Below the pieces are notes generated by a model. That model was not told the origin of the DNA. It saw nothing but the letters and a program-made list of their open reading frames with translations, and made no database searches. DNA of 64,000 nt, taken from assembly GCA_963762635.1 (NCBI GenBank), contig CAVXLQ010000019.1, positions 20,598 to 84,597 of the forward strand, in the 5' to 3' direction. The translations under genes were made by a program, and so were the position numbers. This document shows, one piece after another, positions 40,880-49,452 of this stretch. The stretch comes from Tenggerimyces sp963762635 (lineage in GTDB: Bacteria > Actinomycetota > Actinomycetes > Propionibacteriales > Actinopolymorphaceae). How positions within the stretch are numbered: position 1 is the first letter of the stretch; each line of letters begins with the position of its first letter.

Positions 40880-43828
40880 TTAGGGGAGTGGGGTGTCGAA
40901 GAGGCGGAGGCGGTGGGCGACCGCTGCGGCTTCGCCGCGGCTGGTGACGCCGAGCTTGGCGAGGATGCGGGAGACGTGGACGCTGGCGGTCTTGTCGGAG
41001 ATGAAGAGCTCGGCGGCGATCTCGCGGTTCGACTTCCCGTCCGCTACGTGGCGCAGCACCTCGACCTCGCGGTCGGTGAGGCCCAATCGCTCCAGCTCCG
41101 AGGACTCCGACGGCTCGGACGGGACTTCCTCGGACCCGATGGACAGCCGGCCGCGTCGTGCCAGCTGGTCGATCTCGAGACGCAGCGGCCGGGCCCGTAG
41201 GCGGTCGGCGACGGCCGCGGCCGAGGTCAGGAGCTGTTCGGCGTCCGCGCGAGAGCCGGAGGCCAGCGCGTACTCGGCCGCTCGCACGCGGGCCGCCGCG
41301 GCCAGGTAGATCTCGCCGGCCGTGTCCCAGGCCGCGACGACCTCCACCCACGAAGCGGCTGACCCGAGCTCGGCCGCGAACTGCAGTGAGTAAGCCAGCC
41401 ACATGGGCCGCGAGGTCGGCAGCGACGCCGCGCGCTCGCGCAGCTCCGACTCCAACGACGCAGACGACGCAGACGACGGAGCAGACCGGTCGCGCAGGTG
41501 CGCCAGAGCCTCGGCGCGCGCCGCCGAGCAGACCAAGGCCCACGCGTACGCCGGCTGGTCGGCCAGCTCACCGGCGATCGCCGAAGCAGCCACCGACCGC
41601 GCGTCGTCGATACGCCCTTCGGCCAATGCGAGATCGACCGCGATCCGCGCTTTCGGCAACAGGGCTTGGGGAACGTGGTAGTCGTCCGCGATGATCCGAG
41701 CCACGACCGCATAGTGCGAACGAGCGTCGCCCAGCTCGCCACGCAGGAGAGCGAGCATGCAGCCCAGGACCCGGACGTACGCCTCGTGCACGCCCATCGG
41801 ACCGACTGCCAACCCGTCATTGACAGTACGTTCGGCAAGATCCCAGTCGCCCAACGCCAACGCCGCTTCGGCGACGTTCGACGCGAGCGTGCCGCCGAGC
41901 GACGATGCCAAGCCGGCCTTGCGCGCGGCGTCGAGACCGTCGAGAGCGGTGCGAACGGCCTCCTCGTACCGCCCGATCATCCGCAGCGTGTGCGACTGGT
42001 TCAGCAGGAGCCGGGTGACCATGCCCAGATCGTCGAGTCGCTCGGCGACCTCCCGGATCTCGTTCTGCTCGGCGAGCGAGTCTTCGAAGTCGCCGCGATG
42101 CCAGAGCACGAGCGCGCGGCTGATCCGCGGCGACAGGGTGTCGGCCTCGGTGCCGTACGCGGTTGCGAGCCGCACCGCGCGATCGGCGATGTCGAAGGCC
42201 TCGGCGGCCCGACCGTGCAGCACCATCGCGGCGGTCAACGGGTCGAGCACCTGCGCTTCGGCAAGCGTGTCGGGCGGAACGATCCGCGCCGCCTCCTCGC
42301 CCGCGGCGATCGCACCGTCACGGCCGACGCTGAGCAGCAGCCGGGTGCGCCGCGCGTGGAGCCGGGCGACCTCCACCGGATCGGTCGACGGCGTGACCAA
42401 TTGGAGCGCACGGTCGGTGAACTTCAACGCCGACGTGGGCTTTCCGGCGAACCGCGCCGCCTCGCCGGCGACGTCGAGCAGAGCCAGCTCACTACGGGAA
42501 GGCGACTGAACGCGAGGAAGAATCTCCAACGCCCGTTGAAGCAACGCGAACTCTTCGGCGAACGCGTACATCGACTGCGCTGCCGAAGCGGCGGCCACCA
42601 ACGCGGGGAACGCCCGGTCCGGCTCCCTCGCGTACCACCAGTGGTGCGCGAGATCGGACGGCGCGCTCTTGGGCCGAGCCAGCTCGGGATCGCGTTCGAT
42701 CGCCTCCGCGAACGCCTTGTGCAGTCGCATCCGTTCACCCGGCAGCAGGGTGTCGACGACCGCTTCCCGCAACAGGGCATGACCGAACGCGTACCCATCG
42801 CCGTCGCTCACCAGTACGCCGGCATCGGTCGCCGACCTGAGCGCGGCGAAGAGTACGTCAGCGGGCAGCTCGGCAGCCTCCGCGAGAAGTCGGTGCGAGA
42901 TCCACCGGCCGCCCACAGCCGCGGCGCGAATCACCTGCTGGGTAGGAGAATCAAGGCGTTCGATGCGTCCGGCAAGGAGGTCGCGCAACGAGTCGCCGAG
43001 GCGAAGCTCGTTGTGGGCTTGCTGGTTGCGGATCAGTTCCCCGACGAAGAACGCGTTCCCCTCGGACCGACCGAAGACGCGCTCGACGACAGATTCGACC
43101 GGCCGGGAGCCGGTGAGGTCGGCGATCAGCTCGGCGGTCTCGGCGCGGTCGAAGCGGAGCAGGTCGATGCGGCTGACGTTGCGGACCCGTTCGAGCTCGG
43201 CGAGGAACCGCCGCGTCGGGTGCCCGCGCGGAACGTCGTCGCTGCGGTACGTCGCCACCAGCAGGAACGGCGACGAACGGAGCGACCTGGCCAGCACGTC
43301 GAGCACATCGCGGGTCGACTGGTCCGACCAGTGCACGTCCTCGATCAGAAGGAGGAGGGGCTGCTCGGCAGCGAGCCGTTCGAACAGCGCGACGAGCAGC
43401 TGGAACAACCGGGCCTGCCCACCGCTGTGCCCGTTCTGGCCGTCACCGTTGCCAAGCTCCGGCAGCAGTCGGGCCAGGTCCCCGCCGGGCAGCATCGCGG
43501 CGAGCGTGTCCGGGCCGATCTCGCGGGCGAGGCCACGCAGAGCGGTGACGATCGGGGCAAGCGGCAGCCCATCCCCGCCGACCTCGACGCAGGCGCCGGT
43601 GAGGACGCGCCCGCCGGAGGCCAGGGCGATTCGGGCGAAATGCTCCGTCAACCGGGACTTGCCGATGCCGGCCTCGCCGGTGATCAGGACGACCTGAGGC
43701 GTGCCCGCACGCGCCCGCTGCCAGGCGGCATGCAGCAGCTCGCTCTCGGCGAGCCGCCCGACCAGCGGCGCCTCAGAAGGGGTCACGACCACGCGGTCAT
43801 GATCCAGGACCGAGCCGGGGTGCGCCAA
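40880..43828 (-). CDS. LuxR-family regulator with large AAA/STAND ATPase (LAL type)
   Basis: The 982-residue protein has an N-terminal ATPase with VVLITGEAGIGKSRLTEHFA (Walker A, near residue 46) and LLLLIEDVHWSDQST (Walker B), a long TPR-like middle, and a C-terminal LuxR helix-turn-helix (LGLTDREVEVLRHVADGKS and then DKTASVHVSRILAKLGVTSR). This is the MalT/LAL architecture, which activates genes for sugar use or secondary metabolism after ligand and ATP binding. The TTG at 43828 has no ribosome site but lies eight bases after the stop of a small upstream gene, so coupled translation is possible; a GTG at 43792 is an alternative start. Confidence 0.88.
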   Translation of the reverse strand: MAHPGSVLDHDRVVVTPSEAPLVGRLAESELLHAAWQRARAGTPQVVLITGEAGIGKSRLTEHFARIALASGGRVLTGACVEVGGDGLPLAPIVTALRGLAREIGPDTLAAMLPGGDLARLLPELGNGDGQNGHSGGQARLFQLLVALFERLAAEQPLLLLIEDVHWSDQSTRDVLDVLARSLRSSPFLLVATYRSDDVPRGHPTRRFLAELERVRNVSRIDLLRFDRAETAELIADLTGSRPVESVVERVFGRSEGNAFFVGELIRNQQAHNELRLGDSLRDLLAGRIERLDSPTQQVIRAAAVGGRWISHRLLAEAAELPADVLFAALRSATDAGVLVSDGDGYAFGHALLREAVVDTLLPGERMRLHKAFAEAIERDPELARPKSAPSDLAHHWWYAREPDRAFPALVAAASAAQSMYAFAEEFALLQRALEILPRVQSPSRSELALLDVAGEAARFAGKPTSALKFTDRALQLVTPSTDPVEVARLHARRTRLLLSVGRDGAIAAGEEAARIVPPDTLAEAQVLDPLTAAMVLHGRAAEAFDIADRAVRLATAYGTEADTLSPRISRALVLWHRGDFEDSLAEQNEIREVAERLDDLGMVTRLLLNQSHTLRMIGRYEEAVRTALDGLDAARKAGLASSLGGTLASNVAEAALALGDWDLAERTVNDGLAVGPMGVHEAYVRVLGCMLALLRGELGDARSHYAVVARIIADDYHVPQALLPKARIAVDLALAEGRIDDARSVAASAIAGELADQPAYAWALVCSAARAEALAHLRDRSAPSSASSASLESELRERAASLPTSRPMWLAYSLQFAAELGSAASWVEVVAAWDTAGEIYLAAAARVRAAEYALASGSRADAEQLLTSAAAVADRLRARPLRLEIDQLARRGRLSIGSEEVPSEPSESSELERLGLTDREVEVLRHVADGKSNREIAAELFISDKTASVHVSRILAKLGVTSRGEAAAVAHRLRLFDTPLP

Positions 43829-43834
43829 ACGAAG

Positions 43835-44041
43835 CTAGGTGTTGCTGCTGCCCGTTCCGTCGTCGTCAAGGTCGTCGGCCGGGTCCTCGACCCGTTCCAC
43901 GTCACCCGTCGCGCTGGCGATCCGGTCGGTCTCGTCACCGTCCCCATGGGTACGGGTGATGTCGTCGATCGAATGGACGGCCAAAGCCTCCGGATCGACG
44001 TCGTCGACCGTCGGGCGCCTGCTCTCTTGTTCGTCGCTCAC
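43835..44041 (-). CDS. Small acidic protein upstream of the LuxR-family gene
   Basis: The 68-residue product is very acidic (more than 15 Asp, VDDVDPEALAVHSIDDITRT in the middle, then DDLDDDGTGSSNT at the end), has no membrane segment and is not recognised. A good AGGTGA ribosome site lies six bases before its GTG start, supporting a real gene. Its stop precedes the probable TTG start of the LuxR-family regulator by six bases, so it may be a coupled leader gene whose translation opens the regulator's start. Confidence 0.6.
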   Translation of the reverse strand: MSDEQESRRPTVDDVDPEALAVHSIDDITRTHGDGDETDRIASATGDVERVEDPADDLDDDGTGSSNT

Positions 44042-44076
44042 GGCCGATCACCTACCCGCCCAGCCGGTCCCGAATC

Positions 44077-44478
44077 TCAGCCGGTCTCCCCAGCGAGCTG
44101 TCGCCGAGGAGGCCGGCTGTGTTCGTCCCGCCGGCGCAGCATCGCGAGCAGCATGCACGGCAGCATCAGGACGTGGCCGCCGACCATCACCCCGTCGGAC
44201 GGGAGCGCGCCGAGCCAGTACGGCACGAACAACAGCAGGAACGGTACGTACATCGCCAGCGCCATCTCCGCGACGGCCACCGCGCCATGACCCCGCAGGA
44301 TCATCCACAGACCCATCCCGACGGTCATGTTCGTCACCATCAGCAACGTCATGCGCTCGACCCCAGACGCGTGCCCGGGCCAGACCAGGGACCAGAGCAG
44401 TCCGAGCAGCAGCATGCCGCCACTCATCGCGGCGAGCATCTGCAGGAAGTGCCACCAGAAGCGCCGCGTCGTCCCCAT
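44077..44478 (-). CDS. Four-helix membrane protein of unknown function
   Basis: The 133-residue protein starts GTTRRFWWHFLQMLAAMSGG and has four hydrophobic segments rich in Met (MLLLGLLWSLVW; LLMVTNMTVGMGLWMIL; MALAMYVPFLLLFVPYW; HVLMLPCMLLAML), ending in a basic tail. Four small helices with His/Met might bind metal, but I see no recognised family. The ATG at 44478 is one option; a GTG at 44490 would add four residues. It is divergent from the DUF998 gene. Confidence 0.65.
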   Translation of the reverse strand: MGTTRRFWWHFLQMLAAMSGGMLLLGLLWSLVWPGHASGVERMTLLMVTNMTVGMGLWMILRGHGAVAVAEMALAMYVPFLLLFVPYWLGALPSDGVMVGGHVLMLPCMLLAMLRRRDEHSRPPRRQLAGETG

Positions 44479-44547
44479 GCCAGTCAGCGTCACATATCGG
44501 ACCCGCCACGCCCTAGGAAAAGTTCTTCGGAAGAAGTTCGGCGACCG

Positions 44548-44575
44548 TGTCGATTCCGCGTCTGCTCGTTCGAGG
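44548..44575 (+). promoter_or_regulatory. Candidate ECF42-type promoter before the DUF998 gene
   Basis: TGTCGA at 44548-44553 matches the -35 element I recall as reported for ECF42 sigma factors, and after 17 bases a CGAGG at 44571-44575 is near the expected CG(A/T)C -10. An ECF42-like sigma factor is encoded 1.2 kb downstream. The -10 is imperfect, so this is suggestive only. Confidence 0.45.
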
Positions 44576-44628
44576 TCCGGGTAAAGGCCGGCCCGCAAGG
44601 GGTCGGAACCAAGACTCAGGAGCCGACC

Positions 44629-45333
44629 ATGACGCAGCACACCACCACCGTCGAGACCGTTCTGACCAGCAAGAAGGCGGCCGTCTGCACCCCTGCCACC
44701 AGCCTTACCCGCAGCCTGCTCGGCTACGGTGCCGTCGCCGGCCCGTTCTACGCGATCGTCTCGCTGACCCAGGCGTTCACCCGCGAGGGATTCGACCTCG
44801 GCCGCCACCAGCTGAGCCTGCTCAGCAACGGCAACCTCGGCTGGATCCAGATCACGAACTTCGTCCTCACCGGCCTGATGACGATCGCCTTCGCGGTCGG
44901 CCTCGGCCGGGCCCTCAAGACAGGCCGCGGAGCCAAGTGGGCGCCGAGACTTGTCGGAACGTACGGCGTAAGTCTCATCGCCGCCGGCATCTTCCGCGCC
45001 GATCCCGCGCTCGGCTTCCCGGCCGGCACGCCGACCGGCGGCCCGGTGACGATGAGCTGGCACGCCATGGGTCACTTCATGGCCGGCGGCATCGGGTTCC
45101 TGGCGCTCGTGGTCGGCTGCATCGTCCTGGCCCGCCGCTTCGCCGGCGAGGGCCGCAAGGGCTGGGCCGCGTACTCCCTCGCGACCGGCGTCCTGTTCCT
45201 CTTCTCCTTCATCGGCATCGCCTCCACCGGTGGCGCGGTCGTCGCCAACGTCGGCTTCGGCATCGCCGTCGCGCTCGCCTGGATCTGGGTCGCCGCCGTC
45301 GCGGTGCACCACTACCAGCGAGCCAGCAAGTAA
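44629..45333 (+). CDS. DUF998 family membrane protein
   Basis: The 234-residue protein has about six hydrophobic helices with the DUF998 pattern: GYGAVAGPFYAIVSLTQAFT, then FDLGRHQLSLLSNGNLGWIQ and NFVLTGLMTIAFAVGL, and MSWHAMGHFMAGGIGFLALV. The function of the family is unknown. The ATG follows CAGGAG. The next gene (DGPF protein) starts 34 bases after its stop, and an ECF42-type sigma factor gene follows, a frequent association, so it is probably part of that sigma factor's regulon. Confidence 0.87.
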   Translation: MTQHTTTVETVLTSKKAAVCTPATSLTRSLLGYGAVAGPFYAIVSLTQAFTREGFDLGRHQLSLLSNGNLGWIQITNFVLTGLMTIAFAVGLGRALKTGRGAKWAPRLVGTYGVSLIAAGIFRADPALGFPAGTPTGGPVTMSWHAMGHFMAGGIGFLALVVGCIVLARRFAGEGRKGWAAYSLATGVLFLFSFIGIASTGGAVVANVGFGIAVALAWIWVAAVAVHHYQRASK

Positions 45334-45367
45334 CCTCACCCCGCCACACACCAAAGGAGACAAGACC

Positions 45368-45742
45368 ATGCGCTACCTCGTCCTACTCCGCGGCACCAAC
45401 CCTCCGACCCCGCCGCCCGCCGAACTGATGGACGGGATCATGAAGCTCGGCGACGAGGCCACCAAGGCCGGAGCGCTCCTCGACACGGCCGGCCTCCAGC
45501 CCAGCGTGAACGGAGCCCGGGTGGCCCTGACCGGCGGCCACCTGAGTGTCACGGACGGCCCGTTCACCGAGGCGAAGGAACTGATCAGCTACGCGATCTA
45601 CGAGGTCCGCGCGAAGGAAGAAGCGGTCGAGTGGACCAACCGGTTCGTGAAGCTGCACCGCGACCTCTGGGAGGGCTGGGAAGGCGAGGCCGACGTCCTC
45701 AAGATCTTCGGCCCGGAGGACTTCGCCGGACCACCCGCCTAG
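45368..45742 (+). CDS. DGPF/YCII-related protein
   Basis: The 124-residue protein has MRYLVLLRGTN at the start and VTDGPFTEAKELISYAIYEV in the middle; the DGPF-TEAKE motif is the family signature. It forms a ferredoxin-like dimer related to YCII proteins. The biochemical role is unknown, but genes of this type are the typical neighbours and targets of ECF42 sigma factors. It has AAAGGAGA before the ATG and is followed by a strong hairpin and then the sigma gene. Confidence 0.92.
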   Translation: MRYLVLLRGTNPPTPPPAELMDGIMKLGDEATKAGALLDTAGLQPSVNGARVALTGGHLSVTDGPFTEAKELISYAIYEVRAKEEAVEWTNRFVKLHRDLWEGWEGEADVLKIFGPEDFAGPPA

Positions 45743-45751
45743 TACCCGCGG

Positions 45752-45785
45752 GAAGGCCCTCGACTCCACGGAGTCGAGGGCCTTC
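45752..45785 (+). terminator. Hairpin with perfect 16-bp stem between DGPF and sigma genes
   Basis: GAAGGCCCTCGACTCC (45752-45767) is complementary to 45770-45785 with a two-base AC turn in the notation (four or so unpaired in practice). It begins 10 bases after the DGPF stop and is followed by TGTGTGCTT rather than a clean T-run. It should attenuate read-through into the sigma factor gene. Confidence 0.75.
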
Positions 45786-45805
45786 TGTGTGCTTGGATCA
45801 GCCTC

Positions 45806-47062
45806 ATGACGGCAGGGGTCGAGACGCACCGGGCGATCGAGACGGTGTGGCGGATGGAGTCCGCGCGGTTGATCGCGGGCCTCACCCGGCTGGTCCGCGA
45901 CGTCGGCCTCGCCGAGGAGCTCGCGCAGGACGCGCTCGTGATCGCGCTCGAGCAGTGGCCTCGGGACGGCGTACCCGACAACCCCGGTGCCTGGCTGATG
46001 GCCACCGCCAAGCACCGCGCGATCGACCAGATCCGGCGCCGGACGAACCATGAACGGAAGTTGCAGGAGATCGGCCGAGACCTGTCGGACCGGCTCGAGC
46101 CCGACTGGGACGCCGATCTCGACGACCCCATCGGCGACGACCTGCTCCGGCTGATCTTCATGGCCTGCCACCCGGTACTTTCGACCGAGGCGCGGGTCGC
46201 ACTCACGCTGCGGCTGCTCGGCGGCCTCGCGACGGACGAGATCGCGCGGGCGTTCCTCGTTCCCGAGCCGACCGTGGCGCAGCGGATCGTTCGGGCCAAG
46301 CGCACGCTCGCCGAGAAGCAGGTGCCGTTCGAGCTGCCCCCACCGGCGGAACTTTCGGAACGACTCGCCTCGGTGCTCGAGGTGATCTATCTGGTCTTCA
46401 ACGAGGGCTACGCGGCGACCGCGGGCGACGACTGGATGCGGCCCACGCTGTGTACGGAGGCGCTACGACTCGGGCGGATCCTTGCCGGCCTCGCACCGAC
46501 CGAGCCCGAGGTCCATGGGCTCGTCGCGCTGATGGAGATCCAGGCCTCCCGTACGGCGGCGCGCGTGGACGCCGACGGCAACCCGGTGCTGCTGCTCGAC
46601 CAGGACCGGTCGCTCTGGGACCGGCTGCTGATCCGGCGCGGGCTCGCCGCGTTGGCCACGGCGGAGGAGCTCGGCGGGCTGCTCGGCCCGTACACGCTGC
46701 AGGCCGCGATCGCCGCCTGCCACGCGCGGGCCACGGTCGCGGAGGACACCGACTGGGAACGGATCGCCACGCTGTACCAGATCCTCGGCCAGATCTCGCC
46801 GTCGCCGATCGTCGAGCTGAACCGAGCGGTCGCGGTCGGGATGGCCAGCGGCCCAGCGGCGGGGCTGGAGCTCATCGACAAGCTGCGGGCGGAGCGCGTT
46901 CTGCAGGCGTACGCGCTGCTGCCCGCCGTCCGCGGCGACCTGCTGTCGAAGCTCGGCCAGGCCGAGGAGGCACGCACGGAGTTCGTACGTGCTGCCGAGC
47001 TGACCCGCAACGAACGAGAACGCGCGATCTTCCTGGCGCGGGCCGCCGACCTAACGGCGTAG
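45806..47062 (+). CDS. ECF42-type RNA polymerase sigma factor with TPR-like C-terminal extension
   Basis: Region 2 (LIAGLTRLVRDVGLAEELAQ, then NPGAWLMATAKHRAIDQIRR) and region 4 (ALTLRLLGGLATDEIARAFL followed by VPEPTVAQRIVRAKRTL) occupy the first 170 residues. The remaining 250 residues are a helical extension with VFNEGYAATAGDDWMRPTLC and ISPSPIVELNRAVAVGMASG, the hallmark of the ECF42 group. This group lacks an anti-sigma factor and is linked to DGPF proteins, exactly as here. The extension is thought to be required for activity. It starts at the ATG 45806, 20 bases after the hairpin, and overlaps the convergent regulator by 12 bases. Confidence 0.92.
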   Translation: MTAGVETHRAIETVWRMESARLIAGLTRLVRDVGLAEELAQDALVIALEQWPRDGVPDNPGAWLMATAKHRAIDQIRRRTNHERKLQEIGRDLSDRLEPDWDADLDDPIGDDLLRLIFMACHPVLSTEARVALTLRLLGGLATDEIARAFLVPEPTVAQRIVRAKRTLAEKQVPFELPPPAELSERLASVLEVIYLVFNEGYAATAGDDWMRPTLCTEALRLGRILAGLAPTEPEVHGLVALMEIQASRTAARVDADGNPVLLLDQDRSLWDRLLIRRGLAALATAEELGGLLGPYTLQAAIAACHARATVAEDTDWERIATLYQILGQISPSPIVELNRAVAVGMASGPAAGLELIDKLRAERVLQAYALLPAVRGDLLSKLGQAEEARTEFVRAAELTRNERERAIFLARAADLTA

Positions 47063-47884
47063 CAGCCGCAGTGCGGCCTCGGAGGCGGAGCCGGACTCGG
47101 CGCTGTACACGAGGATCCGCTGGCCCTCGTCCTCGGCGAGATAGAGCGCCTCGAACGTGAGCTCCAGCGCGCCGACTTCCGGGTGTCGGAACTGCTTTGT
47201 TCCGGAAACACAGTTCGCGACCGGATGTTTCGACCACAGGGCCGCAAATTCCACGCTCTTCATCGACAGCTCACCCACCAGCTCGGCGAGAACGCGGTCG
47301 TCCGGCGACCTTCCGGCGAACACGCGGAGCGACGCGACCGCCCGGGCCGCCTCGTCCTGCCAGCGCGGGTAGAGGTCGCGATGGTGCGGGTCGAGGAACA
47401 GCATGCGGGTCAGGTTCGGCCGGTCGGTCGGGTCGTCCGGCGCCTCGAACAGCTGGTGGCCGGCGAGGAGGGCGTGGCCGAGCGCGTTCCAGGCGAGCAC
47501 GTCACTGCGCCGGTCGATCACGACGGCCGGGACCTCGGTGAGCGCGCCGAGGAGCTGCCGGACGTTCTTGCTGGCCTGGGCGGGCTTCGGGGCTCGCTTG
47601 CGCTTCCGCTTCGCCGGCTTGGCGAGCGCGTGCAGGTGGGCGCGTTCGTCGTCGTCGAGGTCGAGCGCGGTCGCGAGGGCGTCGATCACCGCCTCGGAGG
47701 CGTTCGCGCTCTGGCCCTGCTCGAGGCGCGTGTAGTACGTGGCACTCACGCCGGCGAGCTGGGCGAGTTCCTCGCGCCGGAGCCCCGGCACGCGGCGGGC
47801 GCCGTACGACACCACGCCCGCGTCCTCCGGGCTGAGCTGCGCGCGCCGCGTCCGCAGATAGTCCCCAAGCGCCGTCGTCTCCAT
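47051..47884 (-). CDS. XRE-type regulator with MmyB-like ligand-binding domain
   Basis: ALGDYLRTRRAQLSPEDAGV starts the protein. RRVPGLRREELAQLAGVSAT and YYTRLEQGQSANASEAVIDA form the helix-turn-helix characteristic of MmyB-like regulators. A basic linker (AKRKRKRAPKPAQASKN) joins the C-terminal PAS-like domain with VVIDRRSDVLAWNALGHALL, which binds fatty-acid-like ligands in some members. Length 277. It is divergent from an MFS transporter gene, 101 bp away, which is the usual arrangement, so it probably represses that gene and itself. Confidence 0.92.
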   Translation of the reverse strand: METTALGDYLRTRRAQLSPEDAGVVSYGARRVPGLRREELAQLAGVSATYYTRLEQGQSANASEAVIDALATALDLDDDERAHLHALAKPAKRKRKRAPKPAQASKNVRQLLGALTEVPAVVIDRRSDVLAWNALGHALLAGHQLFEAPDDPTDRPNLTRMLFLDPHHRDLYPRWQDEAARAVASLRVFAGRSPDDRVLAELVGELSMKSVEFAALWSKHPVANCVSGTKQFRHPEVGALELTFEALYLAEDEGQRILVYSAESGSASEAALRLLRR

Positions 47885-47915
47885 GACTCCATGGTTGCTC
47901 GCCGGCGGCCGTTCT

Positions 47916-47958
47916 GCCTAACCCTGCGAGTGCTAGGCGACACAGGCACTGGTTGCCT
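47916..47958. promoter_or_regulatory. Two short inverted repeats in the XRE regulator/MFS divergent promoter
   Basis: GCCTA (47916-47920) and TAGGC (47934-47938) flank ACCCTGCGAGTGC. AGGCA (47944-47948) and TGCCT (47954-47958) flank CTGGT. Both lie between the two divergent starts and are candidate binding sites for the MmyB-like regulator. Confidence 0.4.
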
Positions 47959-47985
47959 CACACGTTCTCCCCGACCGTTGGCGCC

Positions 47986-49356
47986 ATGACTGCTTTGGTG
48001 GATGTGACCCAGGAGCGGATGACGCGTCGTCAACGCGTCGTCCTCGTCCTGTTGCTGAGCGCGAGCTTCACGCTCGCGGTGGACTTCTCGATTCTGAACG
48101 TGGCGCTACCGGTAATCGGCACCTCTGTGGGCTTCGCGCTGGAGCATCTGCAGTGGGTCGCGACGGCGTTCGCCTTGTCTGCGGCCGGTTTCACGTTGCT
48201 GTTCGGGCGGGTGGCCGACCTGTTCGGGCGGCGCCGGCTGTTCCTGGTGGGGATGGCGGTGCTCGGGATCGCGTCACTGGTGGGCGGGCTGGCGACATCG
48301 CCGGGCGTGCTGCTCGCGGCGCGAGTCGCACAGGGACTGGCGACCGCGGCCGTGACGCCGGCGGCGTTGTCGTTGCTGACGACGTCGTTTCCGGAAGGAG
48401 CGTTGCGCTCTCGGGCTCTGGGGTTGAACGGTGCGTTGATGGCGGCGGGCTTCACGACCGGCGCGATCCTCGGTGGCGTCCTGACCGACGTGCTGAGCTG
48501 GCGGTGGGCGTTCTTCATCAACGTGCCGGTGGCCGTCCTCGTGCTCGTCGTGGCGCCGTTCGTCCTGGCCGAGGTCCGGCCGACGGTACGGCCGCGGATG
48601 GATGTTCCGGGCGCGGTGCTCGTAACTCTCGGCCTGCTCGCTGTCGTTTACGGCTTGACAGTCGCGCCGCCGGCGTTGCTCCTCGGTGTCGCATTGCTCG
48701 TGGCGTTCGTTCTCGTGGAACGGAAGGCGTCGGCACCCCTCGTTCCGCTGCCGGTGCTGCGTCGGCGCTCGGTCGGATGGGGGAACGTCGCCGGTCTGCT
48801 GGCGTTCGCGACCGAAACGTCGCTGGTCTTCGTCCTCACGCTGTATCTGCAGGAGAGCCTGGGCTTCTCGGCCCTCGCGGCCGGGCTGTCGTTCGGCGTC
48901 CTCGGGGTGGGAACGGTGCTCGGCGGCATCGTCGGCCCGAGGATTATCGGCCGGATCGGTAGCGTGCGCGCGATCGTCGCGGGTCTGCTCGTGCAGGCGG
49001 TGGCGACGGCTTCCCTGGTGCTGGTGGGACTCGAGGGCTCGTGGATGTGGCTCGTGCTGGCGGCGACGTTCGTCGGCGGCGTGGCGAACCTGGTGGCGAT
49101 CGTCGGCTTCATGGTGACGGCGACGTCGGGACTGCCGAACGAGGAGCAGGGGCTGGCGACCGGAATCGCGACGATGAGTCAGCAGGTGGGGATCACGATG
49201 GGCATCCCGATCATGAGCGCGATCGTTGTGGGTCAGCAATCCGTTCTCAGCGGAGTGACGACGGCGATCATCGTGAATGCGGGTCTGTGCCTCGTCGGCG
49301 CGCTCGTGGTCGCGGGCGCCTTTCGGCCACGCCTCAATTCTGCCTCAGTAGGGTGA
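47986..49356 (+). CDS. DHA2-type MFS drug transporter
   Basis: The 456-residue protein has about 12-14 membrane helices with LAVDFSILNVALPVIGTSVG (motif D1-like), LFGRVADLFGRRRLFLVGM (motif A) and GLNGALMAAGFTTGAILGGV (motif C). It belongs to the EmrB/QacA antiporter family, exporting hydrophobic cations or antibiotics. The ATG at 47986 fits the family N-terminus; an in-frame upstream codon at 47953 lacks a ribosome site. Its promoter region carries short palindromes and the divergent regulator gene suggests inducible expression. Confidence 0.9.
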   Translation: MTALVDVTQERMTRRQRVVLVLLLSASFTLAVDFSILNVALPVIGTSVGFALEHLQWVATAFALSAAGFTLLFGRVADLFGRRRLFLVGMAVLGIASLVGGLATSPGVLLAARVAQGLATAAVTPAALSLLTTSFPEGALRSRALGLNGALMAAGFTTGAILGGVLTDVLSWRWAFFINVPVAVLVLVVAPFVLAEVRPTVRPRMDVPGAVLVTLGLLAVVYGLTVAPPALLLGVALLVAFVLVERKASAPLVPLPVLRRRSVGWGNVAGLLAFATETSLVFVLTLYLQESLGFSALAAGLSFGVLGVGTVLGGIVGPRIIGRIGSVRAIVAGLLVQAVATASLVLVGLEGSWMWLVLAATFVGGVANLVAIVGFMVTATSGLPNEEQGLATGIATMSQQVGITMGIPIMSAIVVGQQSVLSGVTTAIIVNAGLCLVGALVVAGAFRPRLNSASVG

Positions 49357-49452
49357 TGCAGGACAAGACTTTATCTTTCGCCAGATTCACTGAAAACTTG
49401 CCGACGGTCGCGGGTGCGGTTTTCTCCAATTCAAAGGACTTTCGGCAGCGTC

